Below, piece by piece: positions 53,843-63,056 of a stretch of 64,000 bases of DNA. The notes beneath the pieces are model-generated. The model saw only the letters and a program-made list of their open reading frames with translations, had not been told where the DNA came from and ran no database searches. The translations under genes were made by a program, and so were the position numbers. This stretch comes from a bacterium (lineage in GTDB: Bacteria > CSSED10-310 > JAFGSJ01): the NCBI GenBank assembly GCA_016934675.1, contig JAFGSJ010000024.1:1-64000 (forward strand), read 5' to 3'. How positions within the stretch are numbered: the first letter of the stretch is position 1; each line of letters opens with the position of its first letter.

Positions 53843-54901
53843 ATGGGCATATTCTCAAAAGCTAGGCCGGTCGTCGGACTTGATATTGGTACAAGCTCGG
53901 TGAAGGCAGTCGTTCTGAAAGGTAGCTCCAAGGGCTATCAATTGCAAAATCTCGGGATTGAGACATTACCGCCCGAGGTTATTGTTGACGGGGCAATCAT
54001 GGATGCTGAAGTTGTGGTTGAAGCGATTCAAACAGTCTTCAACAAGGCGAAAATCAAATTGCGTGATGTCGCAGTTGCTGTTTCAGGGACATCAGTCATT
54101 GTGAAAAAAATCACCTTGCCTGATATGGATCCCAAGGAACTGTCCGAATCGATCCAATGGGAAGCTGAACAATATATTCCTTTTGATATCGAAGACGTCA
54201 ACCTTGACTTCCAGATATTAAACCGGGGCGTTGGCGATGGTTCTGAGATGGATGTCATACTGGTTGCCGTGAAAAAGGACAAAATCCATGACTATATTGG
54301 ACTGGTGGCTCAAGCAGGTCTTGATACCAAAATTGTTGATGTCGATGGTTTTGCACTCAGTAACCAGTTCGAAGTGAACTATCCGTCTGAAAGCGGTGAA
54401 ACTGTGGCCCTGATCGACATGGGCTCCGGAGTGATGAATATCAATATACTCCAAGACGGGCAACATGTTCTCTATCGCGATATTTCATTGGGTGGAAACC
54501 AGTTCACTGACGCAATTCAGAAAGAATTGAACGTCTCCTATGAACAGGCAGAAGCTCTTAAAAAAGGAGAGGAAGTCGAAGGAATCAACCCGAGTGATGT
54601 TACAGATATCATCAATTCGGTCATCGAAGATATCTCAATGGAAATTCAACGTTCCTTCGATTATTATCGAGCTACAACTTCAAGCGAAACAGTCGATAAG
54701 GTCGTGCTTACCGGTGGCTGCTCAAAGATTGCCGGTATCGATTCGTTTCTTGCTTCCAAGTTAAGCACAAAAATCGAGCTGGGGAACCCATTTCGTAACA
54801 TCGCCTTTCCCAAGAAGTTTGATCCAGCTTATCTTCAGGATGTGGCACCCTTATGTGCCATAGCCGTCGGGCTTGCTGCTAGGAAGGTAGGGGATAAATG
54901 A
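53843..54901 (+). CDS. pilM: Type IV pilus actin-like protein PilM
   Basis: A 352-residue actin-fold ATPase: GLDIGTSSVKAVVLKG (phosphate 1), ALIDMGSGVMNINIL (phosphate 2) and VVLTGGCSKIAGID (adenosine site). It is cytoplasmic, binds the N-terminal tail of PilN and links the platform to the motor. First gene of pilMNOPQ with a promoter about 100 bases upstream; AAGGTGGTAAGGA lies before the ATG. Full length. Confidence 0.96.
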   Translation: MGIFSKARPVVGLDIGTSSVKAVVLKGSSKGYQLQNLGIETLPPEVIVDGAIMDAEVVVEAIQTVFNKAKIKLRDVAVAVSGTSVIVKKITLPDMDPKELSESIQWEAEQYIPFDIEDVNLDFQILNRGVGDGSEMDVILVAVKKDKIHDYIGLVAQAGLDTKIVDVDGFALSNQFEVNYPSESGETVALIDMGSGVMNINILQDGQHVLYRDISLGGNQFTDAIQKELNVSYEQAEALKKGEEVEGINPSDVTDIINSVIEDISMEIQRSFDYYRATTSSETVDKVVLTGGCSKIAGIDSFLASKLSTKIELGNPFRNIAFPKKFDPAYLQDVAPLCAIAVGLAARKVGDK

Positions 54902-55521
54902 TAAAAATAAACCTATTACCGAGTGAGGGACCTGGTACATCAAAAGTCTATTTTGAAATAATGCTGGGACTCATCCTTATCGCTGTCGCGGCTAGTGCTA
55001 TCGGTCTATATTGGAACTATCTTAACGGAATCATCGCGAAGCGCCAGGAGGAAATCCGTATCAAGGAGGAGCAGGTCAGTAAACTGCAAAATATAATTGA
55101 CAGTGTCAAAAAATTCGAGGAAGAAAAAGCAGTCCTCCAGAAAAAAATTGACCTTATTAAAAAGCTCAGGGAACAACAGAAGGCTCCCGTTTTCTTACTC
55201 GATCAATTAAGTAAAAGTCTGCCGGATAACGTGTGGTACTTTGAATTGAAAACAAAAGGCACGACCATGACTCTAAAGGGAGCCGCCCTTTCCATGATGA
55301 GTATTGGTGATCTCATCAACCAACTGAAGCAACCTGAAAATCTGTTTAAGACTGTTCATTTGAAGAAAACATCAATGAAAGACCTCAAAGGCCGTGAAAT
55401 ATATACCTTTGAGATGAATCTAGGCCTTGAGCCACAAGAAAAACCGGCTGAGCAGAGTACATCATCGCGAGCACAAAAACGCGGTGGGAAACCTGCTCGA
55501 GGCCAAGCAAAGGGCAAATGA
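54898..55521 (+). CDS. pilN: Type IV pilus inner-membrane protein PilN
   Basis: A 207-residue bitopic protein with the PilM-binding INLLPSEG motif at residues 4-11, one transmembrane helix (about 20-42), a coiled coil (about 45-95) and a periplasmic fold; a basic Gln/Arg/Gly tail. ATGA overlap with pilM. Confidence 0.93.
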   Translation: MIKINLLPSEGPGTSKVYFEIMLGLILIAVAASAIGLYWNYLNGIIAKRQEEIRIKEEQVSKLQNIIDSVKKFEEEKAVLQKKIDLIKKLREQQKAPVFLLDQLSKSLPDNVWYFELKTKGTTMTLKGAALSMMSIGDLINQLKQPENLFKTVHLKKTSMKDLKGREIYTFEMNLGLEPQEKPAEQSTSSRAQKRGGKPARGQAKGK

Positions 55522-55619
55522 TGCGGTCACGACTTCCATTAATTTTTCGATTATATCGGCCGTGTGCCTTAACGTTGTCCCCTGTGCAGGTGACAGACTC
55601 TCAGAGGAGCAGATAGATT

Positions 55620-56198
55620 ATGAAGGCAATAATTGACCGTCTTATGACAATTCCTTTCTGGCAGAAAGCACTAGGTGTCGGTGTGATTATTGTTCTAATG
55701 GTCGGTCTCTTCTACTTCATGGTGTATACAGAGAAGGTAGCAGAGATTAACAATATGAACAATAAAATCGAGGAATTGGTCAAAAAAATCAGCAAAGCCA
55801 AAGAAATGAGTGAGAAGCTCGAACAATTTCGTAAAGAGCATTTCCTGCTATCTCGCCGATTGGGTTTAACCATTGCGATCCTGCCTAATCAGGAGGAAAT
55901 GGATCGATTGGTTATAACTACAGAGGGTTTGGCTACTCAATCTGGTTTACAGATTTTGACCTTTGAACCGAAAGCACCACAACCAAAGGATTTCTATGGT
56001 GAGACTCAGATCAAAATAGAAGTAGTTGGATCTTATCATGATTTGGGTTATTTTTTTGAAAAAATTGCAAATGAATCGCGAATTATTAATATAAGTGAAA
56101 TTGAAATGAAAACAGTTTCCATAAAGAAGGTAGATAAGCAAGCAATCCGCGCTAAATTTGTGGCATCAGCTTTCTACTTCATGGAATCAAAAACCTAG
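55620..56198 (+). CDS. pilO: Type IV pilus inner-membrane protein PilO
   Basis: A 192-residue bitopic protein: transmembrane helix about 16-36, coiled coil about 40-75, periplasmic ferredoxin-like domain. It pairs with PilN. AGAGGAG lies before the ATG; a 98-base gap separates it from pilN. Confidence 0.9.
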   Translation: MKAIIDRLMTIPFWQKALGVGVIIVLMVGLFYFMVYTEKVAEINNMNNKIEELVKKISKAKEMSEKLEQFRKEHFLLSRRLGLTIAILPNQEEMDRLVITTEGLATQSGLQILTFEPKAPQPKDFYGETQIKIEVVGSYHDLGYFFEKIANESRIINISEIEMKTVSIKKVDKQAIRAKFVASAFYFMESKT

Positions 56199-56229
56199 AA
56201 CTCACAACACTGCCTAGGAGGAATCCTGT

Positions 56230-56793
56230 ATGTTTTTATCATGGTGCATAAGGAAAAAAACAGGCGCCCGGATATGTCTCGAGTGTGTCTTTTTTCTTGT
56301 TTTGACCTTCGTCACTATAGCGGTATATGCTCAAGATTCGCAAAATCCGCTTGACTTGCCAATCACCTTGACGAAAGAGGAAGAAGAAAGTCTACAAAGG
56401 GAAACACTGGAAGACATTTTACCGGGTATCGACGAATCACAACGGTTTCTGTATGAACCAGAGGGAAGGAGAGACCCTTTTCAATCCTTGCTTTTTGGAA
56501 TGAATCTCGAAAATGTTATTCGACCTGCGGGAATTGAAGGTATGAATATTGCCGAGATTATTCTAGTTGGCATTTTAAACTGGGGAGAGAAAGGAAGAAT
56601 TGCACTCTTTCTAGGATCGGATGATAAAACGTATCAGCGTAAAGTCGGCGATTCCGTTTTTGACGGTAAAATCATCGCAATTGACAAAGGAACGGTATTG
56701 TTCGAACAAAAGGTATACGACCCTTTTGGTAATGAGAAACCACCTAAACGGATCGAGATCAAACTCCATCCTAAGAAAGAGGAGGGTCTCTAA
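56230..56793 (+). CDS. pilP: Type IV pilus assembly protein PilP
   Basis: A 187-residue periplasmic protein with an N-terminal membrane or signal helix (about 17-35), no clear lipobox, an acidic linker, YEPEGRRDPFQSLL (PilP homology motif) and a small beta domain (EIILVGILNWG). It joins PilN/O to PilQ. AGGAGG precedes the ATG; its stop overlaps the pilQ start in TAATG. Confidence 0.88.
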   Translation: MFLSWCIRKKTGARICLECVFFLVLTFVTIAVYAQDSQNPLDLPITLTKEEEESLQRETLEDILPGIDESQRFLYEPEGRRDPFQSLLFGMNLENVIRPAGIEGMNIAEIILVGILNWGEKGRIALFLGSDDKTYQRKVGDSVFDGKIIAIDKGTVLFEQKVYDPFGNEKPPKRIEIKLHPKKEEGL

Positions 56794-58784
56794 TGAAAAA
56801 GCAAACCTGGCAATTATCTCTTGAGATTTCAGCAGTACTTTTTATAGTCCTATGCGTGTTCACGGTGAATACGACAACAGTATTGGCTACGACTCATGAA
56901 AATTCGGAGAGTACCTATCAGCATGCTCTAAAAATTTCAAACATTGAGACACAAACGATCAACAACGGCCTTGAAATCCTGATCAAAGGCAACAAAACTC
57001 TGAACTACAAGACCTATACATTCGAAAGTCCCACCCGAATTGCTATTGATTTTAAGGGCTTCGGACTGAACAATGTTCAGGATGCTATCTCAGTTAATCA
57101 GGGCTATGTGAGCACTATCAGCAACAAGGAATTTTCAAACGAAAGGGAGATTCTGACCCGCGTTGAAATTTTTCTGACTGCAGATATAAGTGATAAGGTA
57201 TCGTTCGATCAGAGGGACACGACGTTATCGATATTTATTCCCAATGATCTAACTGCTGTCGCTGGAACGCGATCAAAGATTTCAGGGTCCGAGTCTGAAT
57301 CAGTCCGCGATGTTTTAAGCGAAATTGAAGCTTCATCGCCGAGTATTAGCATTCCCGAGCCCAAGACTATGAGTCCACGTGATATACCCTTCGTTCAATT
57401 GGCACAGCAATCAAGTATGCCTCAAACTGCGACCGCGGGGACTTATATCGAGAAAACCATTGGAACAGATGATATTCATCAATCTTCAGAATTGCCTATT
57501 TATGAGGGTATCCCAATTTCGCTCGATTTAAAGAATGCGGATATTATTGATATTTTCCTCACTATTTCTGAATTAACGGGCTACAATGTGATTATCGATC
57601 CCAAGGTAAAAGGAAAGATTAACATTCGAATGAACGAAGTCCCTTGGGACCAGGCTCTGGATATTATTCTTCGACAAATGGAACTGGGCAAGGAATATAC
57701 GGGAACTAAATCACCTGAGTTTCCTCGAGGTAATATCATTCGGATTGCTTCAGTTTCTTCGTTACGCAAGGAAGCAAATGAAAGGAAGGCCCTGCTTGAT
57801 GCTCAAAAAGTAGCTGAACCATTAATTACCAAGATAATCTATCTCAGCTATTCAAAAGCTCAACAAATGCAATCAATTGTGAAGAAACTTCTTTCCAGGC
57901 GGGGTGAAATCATTGTAGACAAGAGGACCAATTCGCTTTTGATTACGGACATTCCCGCTAATCTGGATAAAGTGAGGAATATGATCACTTTGTTGGATGT
58001 CAGAACAAAGCAGGTCTTGATTATGTCAAAAATTATCACCACGAAAAAGGATTTTTCACGAGAATTAGGTATTACTTGGGGCGCGAATGTTGTCGGTGAT
58101 GCAATCCATGGCAATACAACCGGTTATCGATTCCCTAATAACTATAACATGGATTATGCCGTTTCTTTACCGTCAGGTAATAACATTCTCGGAGTATCTT
58201 TGGGTAATATTCTGGACACCTTCAATTTATCCGCTATTTTAAGTGCCAGTGAAGCGGAAGGTTTAACGAAAGTGATTTCAAACCCTCGAGTCTTGACTTC
58301 AGATAATGTTGAAGCAATGATCAAATCAGGAACGCAAATTCCCTATATCATTGAAACAGATGAAGGATTCAGATACGCCTTTAAAGAGGCAGTTATCCAA
58401 CTTAAGGTAACACCTCATGTTACCCATGATAATTTCATCCAGATGGATGTCGAGATCAAAAAAGATGCACCGGATTATACATTTGATCCCCCTGGTATTT
58501 TAACCAATCGGGCCTCTACCGATGTTTTGGTCAAGGATGGTGATACCTTCGTTATTGGCGGCTTGAATCAAACCACTACTGGTTGGGACAGCAGTCGGAT
58601 ACCGTTTGTTCATAACATTCCCATTATCGGTTGGCTTTTTAAGAACAAGAGAATCAAAAATGAATATGACGATCTTCTTGTTTTTATTACGCCCAAACTT
58701 GTCCAGCAGGAACAAACACAGGTCAAGGCAGTTTCATTTGATGAAAGCATTCTTCCCTCGGAAGAAAAGAAATCGAAAAAATAA
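56793..58784 (+). CDS. pilQ: Type IV pilus/secretion secretin PilQ
   Basis: A 663-residue outer-membrane secretin: signal peptide about 1-33, one AMIN domain (about 45-135), a linker, an N0/STN domain (ISLDLKNADIIDIFLTISE), an N1-type domain and the secretin beta-barrel (VISNPRVLTSDN, VLVKDGDTFVIGGL, PIIGWLFKNK). It forms the outer-membrane gate. AMIN domains bind peptidoglycan. The GGAGGG site precedes the ATG. Confidence 0.96.
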   Translation: MKKQTWQLSLEISAVLFIVLCVFTVNTTTVLATTHENSESTYQHALKISNIETQTINNGLEILIKGNKTLNYKTYTFESPTRIAIDFKGFGLNNVQDAISVNQGYVSTISNKEFSNEREILTRVEIFLTADISDKVSFDQRDTTLSIFIPNDLTAVAGTRSKISGSESESVRDVLSEIEASSPSISIPEPKTMSPRDIPFVQLAQQSSMPQTATAGTYIEKTIGTDDIHQSSELPIYEGIPISLDLKNADIIDIFLTISELTGYNVIIDPKVKGKINIRMNEVPWDQALDIILRQMELGKEYTGTKSPEFPRGNIIRIASVSSLRKEANERKALLDAQKVAEPLITKIIYLSYSKAQQMQSIVKKLLSRRGEIIVDKRTNSLLITDIPANLDKVRNMITLLDVRTKQVLIMSKIITTKKDFSRELGITWGANVVGDAIHGNTTGYRFPNNYNMDYAVSLPSGNNILGVSLGNILDTFNLSAILSASEAEGLTKVISNPRVLTSDNVEAMIKSGTQIPYIIETDEGFRYAFKEAVIQLKVTPHVTHDNFIQMDVEIKKDAPDYTFDPPGILTNRASTDVLVKDGDTFVIGGLNQTTTGWDSSRIPFVHNIPIIGWLFKNKRIKNEYDDLLVFITPKLVQQEQTQVKAVSFDESILPSEEKKSKK

Positions 58785-58814
58785 GGACATTCTAACCGCG
58801 AGGAGGTTATGAAT

Positions 58815-59453
58815 ATGGCCAGAAACCTATTGATACTTATATGCAGTATTGCCCTTCTTTTCACTCTTGTTTTAGTGCAAAGTTGTGAAGAGGTCGGGGT
58901 TGATGAAACAAAATCACCTGTTTGGCTTCATATCGAGGCAGTATGGTGGTCAAGTGAATATGCTGATGCATTAAGTGAGATCGCTTTTGTCGATGTCTGT
59001 GATCATGAAGAGGACACCGATACGGGTACCACTTCTTGTACATATTGGGATGAAACGCTCCTTATCAGTATGACAACGCTTACCGTCGATCCAAATGGGG
59101 TAGGTGGCAGTTCTGCTTATATGGATATTCATATCTTACATTACCGTATTTCTTTTACCAGATCGGACGGTGGCATTAATGTGCCGGCAAGTTTCGACAT
59201 CTACTGTGATCTCTATTGTCCCTATGGTCAAACCGTTGAGCATACTTTTAAATTACTGCACGCCAACCAGAAACTCGATCCGCCTTTGGTCTGGTTGAAC
59301 GGCATCGAATCAAACGGGTATGATCCTGAAACAGGTGAGGGTATAATTGTTGCCGTAGCCCACATCAATATCTGGGGCAAAGACAATTCCGGAAATAATA
59401 TCGAAGCTGAAACCCGAATTCCCGTGCAATTTGCAGATTGGGGTGATGATTAG
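58815..59453 (+). CDS. Lipoprotein downstream of pilQ, unknown
   Basis: A 212-residue protein with a lipobox (LVLVQSC, Cys about residue 24). It then reads as a beta-rich domain with Cys pairs and Asp-rich stretches (VDVCDHEEDTDTGT). The start at 58815 is preferred: the ATG 6 bases upstream is too close to AGGAGG. It may help secretin assembly (pilotin-like) or be cargo; no family recognised. Confidence 0.7.
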   Translation: MARNLLILICSIALLFTLVLVQSCEEVGVDETKSPVWLHIEAVWWSSEYADALSEIAFVDVCDHEEDTDTGTTSCTYWDETLLISMTTLTVDPNGVGGSSAYMDIHILHYRISFTRSDGGINVPASFDIYCDLYCPYGQTVEHTFKLLHANQKLDPPLVWLNGIESNGYDPETGEGIIVAVAHINIWGKDNSGNNIEAETRIPVQFADWGDD

Positions 59454-59494
59454 AATGATCATGTTTCTATCCTCGGAAAGGAGTCGATAAAACC

Positions 59495-60709
59495 ATGAAA
59501 GAGATAAAACAGAATAAAAAGTTGGTCTTGTATTTGACCGCTTTGCTCGGAATTGTCTGTGCCGTATTTTATATAACCTGTTCAGGGCCACTTGAAGATA
59601 CTGGTGACGAACCACCAATTGGTTCAATTAAACCGGCAATTGATGTGCTCATCGAATTTCATGAAATAAATGGTGATTATTCCTGTGATGCTGATGGTCA
59701 GTCGACCTTGACTTTTGTTGCCACTGTTACAGACCAATACGGTAATCCATGGAAAAATGTCAATGTTGAATTTCAAACTGAACTTGGTTCAGTAAATCCA
59801 CCAAATCAAAGCACAGATAGTAACGGACAAGCACACACAACGTATACGGCAAGTTGTATTCCAGGAAGTACTAGCGTACAAGCTTATGCAATTGGAAGAT
59901 TGGTTTTTAAAAATGTTAACCTTTACGGTGATTATCCTTGGTTGGATGTTGAAGCTTCCGTTATGAATATCGGCGGGGCAGGATATAATACATCCGCCAC
60001 TATTATTGCCCAATTCTGGTGTTCACAGAACACTTCAATACAAGGTGCCGATATAGGATTTTGGAGTGAATACGGTTGTTTCGATTTTAAAGAATGTCCG
60101 GATATGCGGGAAACTGGTATAAACGGCGTAGCATCTGCTGTCTGGTTCCCCCCAATGTACGGCAGTTATGAGGATAACTGGTCAGATTTCAATGCACCGC
60201 TTAGTTCTGTTGTCAAAGCTACTCTCTATGAAGGAGAAACGGAGTTTCCCGAATACTATGATTATGACGAGATTTTCATTTATCCGCTCCATGCTGATCT
60301 GTGGATCCAAGGTATTGACGGTGAAGAAGTCTATGATCATGAAACTGACACATTTCTGTTATGCGATGGCACTGAATTTATTTACTGGGTTTACGTCTTC
60401 TGGTATACAAATGAAGGTTTTTATCCACAGATAGGAATCAATGTAACCTTTAGTACTGAGGGTCTTACTATAAGCAGTTCCTCTGGAACAACTGACGCTA
60501 CCGGTTATGCCGGCGGTTTTATCACTCTTGATTATGAACAGGGAGTCTCTTGTAATGCCAACACGACTTTCAGCTATGGTTCTTTATCGGCTAGTATTAA
60601 TCAAAGTGGAACACCAAACTGTTGTCAGAATACTACTGAAACAAAATGGACCTGGTCTCGAAAACTGAGAGTTGGTATTCCGGATGAACCTGATGGCAAT
60701 CTACCTTAA
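59495..60709 (+). CDS. Ig-like (BIG1-type) lipoprotein
   Basis: A 404-residue protein with a lipobox-like ITCS near residue 29 and, at about 60-130, an intimin/invasin BIG1-type repeat: VTDQYGNPWKNVNVEFQT, STDSNGQAHTTYTA. A second related repeat lies near the C-terminus (VTFSTEGLTISSSSGTTDA). Several Cys pairs suggest disulfides. Surface or periplasmic adhesin-like protein. An AAAGGAG site precedes the ATG. Confidence 0.75.
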   Translation: MKEIKQNKKLVLYLTALLGIVCAVFYITCSGPLEDTGDEPPIGSIKPAIDVLIEFHEINGDYSCDADGQSTLTFVATVTDQYGNPWKNVNVEFQTELGSVNPPNQSTDSNGQAHTTYTASCIPGSTSVQAYAIGRLVFKNVNLYGDYPWLDVEASVMNIGGAGYNTSATIIAQFWCSQNTSIQGADIGFWSEYGCFDFKECPDMRETGINGVASAVWFPPMYGSYEDNWSDFNAPLSSVVKATLYEGETEFPEYYDYDEIFIYPLHADLWIQGIDGEEVYDHETDTFLLCDGTEFIYWVYVFWYTNEGFYPQIGINVTFSTEGLTISSSSGTTDATGYAGGFITLDYEQGVSCNANTTFSYGSLSASINQSGTPNCCQNTTETKWTWSRKLRVGIPDEPDGNLP

Positions 60710-60759
60710 TCGTATAGGCATAGCTTTTTACTGTCACAAGATATAGAGATATTCAGTTG

Positions 60760-60789
60760 GCTGGGGAACTACTGTTGTAGTTCCCCAGC
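60760..60789 (+). terminator. Strong 13-bp hairpin after the BIG1 lipoprotein gene
   Basis: GCTGGGGAACTAC (60760-60772), loop TGTT, GTAGTTCCCCAGC (60777-60789): perfectly paired. There is no T-run after it, so it may be a U-less terminator or an mRNA stability structure. Confidence 0.55.
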
Positions 60790-60827
60790 ATTGTATTACG
60801 AGGTCTATTTTAGAATGAGGTTGTGGA

Positions 60828-62141
60828 ATGGCAAAATCGTCACAACTTGAAAAACTGGAGAAGCAATTCCGTAAAAATCCAGAATCTCGTCTTTTTTTCC
60901 CTGTAGCCGAAGCGTATCGCAATGACGGAGATTACGAGCAAGCTATAGAGATTTATCAACAAGGTTTGCAACATCATCCGAATTACATCAGTGCCCGCGT
61001 CAGTCTTGGTCGGGCCCTCATTGCCCTGAATAGATATGATGAGGCTCAGCGAGAACTCGAGATCGTCATTCATTCTGTCGCTGATAATCTGATGGCCCAA
61101 AAATTACTCGCGGAGATATATACTATCAAAGGAAATCTCGGAGCTGCACTTGAGCGATACAATGAGATACTGGTTTTTAATCCCGAGGACCAGGAGGCCC
61201 AAACGCGAGTGGCGGAATTGTCAAAAGCCACAGGGCAGGTATTTCAGAAAGATCAGGAAGATCAGGAAGATGTCGCAGCATTAGAAGAATCTGAAGATGA
61301 AGCGACTGTATCTGAGTCGATCATGATAGATCAGGATTTACCAACATCCGACTTGCAGAAATCCGAACCTGACGTTGTGATCGCGCAGATTGATTCTCGG
61401 CAACCTGAACCAGTCGAACACGAACTATGGACCATTCCTGATGAAGTGAAAGATACAGACAATAAAACCATTTCAAATGAGACTTCCCATACTCAAAAAG
61501 AACATTATGGAACTTCAAAAGCGGACGAATTGGATACGGCAAGTCAAACCGAAGAAGACATAGCAACATTTGACTGGGAAAGCCGTGAGAAAGAGACTGT
61601 CGTCGATCAAGTAGAGAAAATGGATCAGGACGACATTTTCTTTGATGTGAAAGATGAGCCTGGTCCAACTGAGAAATTGATTCGGACAGAAAAGATTTTT
61701 ACCGTGAAAAAGCAGCGTCGGACACAAGAATTACCAGAAAAAGCGCCGAAATCAATTCTAGCTACAGGTACAAAACATGAATCACATAAAGAGACAACTC
61801 ATGCAGACACTGAGTTGTCTTCAAAAGAAAAGCTCGAGGACAAGTCCTTAGAAACAAAAACCATGGCTGATTTGTATGAACAGCAAGGGCACTACCAGGA
61901 TGCCTTGGATATTTATCAAAAACTGGTCGATGCGCATCCAAACCGCACAGAATATCTCAAAAAGATTACTGAGATCACGCAAAAAATGCGGAAACAGAAC
62001 GAGATGACAACTGTTAAGGATAAATTTACAATCGAACCAGCCGAGGTCGATCTTGATTTTGACCGATACGCACTATTGAGTAAACTCGAGAAAATGCTCC
62101 AAGCGGTCGAATCTATCAGGATGGAACGTGAACTAAAATAG
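60828..62141 (+). CDS. TPR protein with acidic linker
   Basis: A 437-residue cytoplasmic protein: N-terminal TPRs (about 5-135; LFFPVAEAYRNDGDYEQAIEIYQQG, LIALNRYDEAQRELE), a long Glu/Asp/Thr/Ser-rich disordered linker (about 140-345), one more TPR (MADLYEQQGHYQDALDIYQKL, about 346-366) and a C-terminal helix. Such FimV- or PilF-like scaffolds often sit with pilus and Roadblock genes. GAGGT precedes the ATG. No single function is assigned. Confidence 0.82.
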   Translation: MAKSSQLEKLEKQFRKNPESRLFFPVAEAYRNDGDYEQAIEIYQQGLQHHPNYISARVSLGRALIALNRYDEAQRELEIVIHSVADNLMAQKLLAEIYTIKGNLGAALERYNEILVFNPEDQEAQTRVAELSKATGQVFQKDQEDQEDVAALEESEDEATVSESIMIDQDLPTSDLQKSEPDVVIAQIDSRQPEPVEHELWTIPDEVKDTDNKTISNETSHTQKEHYGTSKADELDTASQTEEDIATFDWESREKETVVDQVEKMDQDDIFFDVKDEPGPTEKLIRTEKIFTVKKQRRTQELPEKAPKSILATGTKHESHKETTHADTELSSKEKLEDKSLETKTMADLYEQQGHYQDALDIYQKLVDAHPNRTEYLKKITEITQKMRKQNEMTTVKDKFTIEPAEVDLDFDRYALLSKLEKMLQAVESIRMERELK

Positions 62142-62175
62142 CTTAACGAGAGAGTTATGAACACGAGGTGAGACA

Positions 62176-62532
62176 ATGCTGAAAAAAGGTTTGGTTTCGA
62201 TCATCGAAAATGTGGAGGGCTCACTTGGTGCTGTTTTATTGGGTCTTGACGGTTTACCCATTGTCGAAGTCAACAAGAAAGAAGGACTCGATATTAGTAT
62301 TCTCGGTGCTGAACTAACCGGTTTATTTAAAAACTCCATAAAATTCTGTCAGGATATGAAATTCGGGGCCATGCATGAAGTTATCATGGTCACCGATGCC
62401 GCAGTCATCCTGTGCAGGGCTATCACTGATGAATATTTTCTGCTTCTGGCGGTCTCTCCTGATTCTCTTTTTGGTAAGGGACGCTATCAATTAAAAAAAT
62501 CCGTTGAAACTTTCCGTAAGCAATTGATCTAA
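62176..62532 (+). CDS. Roadblock/LC7 domain protein
   Basis: A 118-residue single Roadblock/LC7 domain (IENVEGSLGAVLLGLDGLPIVE; KFGAMHEVIMVTDAAVILCRAI; FLLLAVSPDSLFGKGRYQLKK). Relatives such as MglB control small GTPases that set pilus polarity. It follows the TPR gene by 34 bases and shares its transcript. No small GTPase is in the window. Confidence 0.9.
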   Translation: MLKKGLVSIIENVEGSLGAVLLGLDGLPIVEVNKKEGLDISILGAELTGLFKNSIKFCQDMKFGAMHEVIMVTDAAVILCRAITDEYFLLLAVSPDSLFGKGRYQLKKSVETFRKQLI

Positions 62533-62587
62533 ACAACGGAGAGCGTGAAGTATTCTTGCCGAGTGTCGAGGCCTTGGAGTCAGACCA

Positions 62588-63043
62588 ATGATTGAAACCA
62601 AGAGTGGAAAAAAGGCGGTTCTGGTCATACATGGGCCAAATCTGGCCAAACTAGGTCAACGCGAACCTGATCTTTACGGTTCGACCAATCTCGATGATAT
62701 CAATCGTCAACTCGAAGAAATGGCCTTATTGTCCGGTTGGTCATTCGAAGCGGTTCAGAGCAATCATGAAGGCAAGTTGATCGATGTTTTGGAGACAGCC
62801 GACCAGAATTTCAATGCGGTGATCATCAATCCCGGCGGCTTGACCCATACGAGTGTTTCTCTTCGTGATGCCATCAAAGCATGTCCTTTGCCGGTGATCG
62901 AAGTGCATATTACCAATATTCACTCCCGTGAAAACTTCCGTCAACAGTCGATAATTGCTCCGGTTTGTCGGGGCAGTGTGAGTGGTTTCGGTTATCACAG
63001 CTATTTGATGGCCCTCTGGTTTTTTATTTCAACTATCGAATGA
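62588..63043 (+). CDS. aroQ: 3-dehydroquinate dehydratase, type II
   Basis: A 151-residue enzyme of the shikimate pathway: IHGPNLAKLGQREPDLYG (about 14-31), FEAVQSNHEGKLID, INPGGLTHTSVSLRDAI, EVHITNIHSRENFR and GSVSGFGYHSY. It dehydrates 3-dehydroquinate. The usual Ala of INPGAxTHTS is Gly here. GGAG lies upstream of the ATG. Confidence 0.96.
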   Translation: MIETKSGKKAVLVIHGPNLAKLGQREPDLYGSTNLDDINRQLEEMALLSGWSFEAVQSNHEGKLIDVLETADQNFNAVIINPGGLTHTSVSLRDAIKACPLPVIEVHITNIHSRENFRQQSIIAPVCRGSVSGFGYHSYLMALWFFISTIE

Positions 63044-63056
63044 AGCAGCAGAGTAT

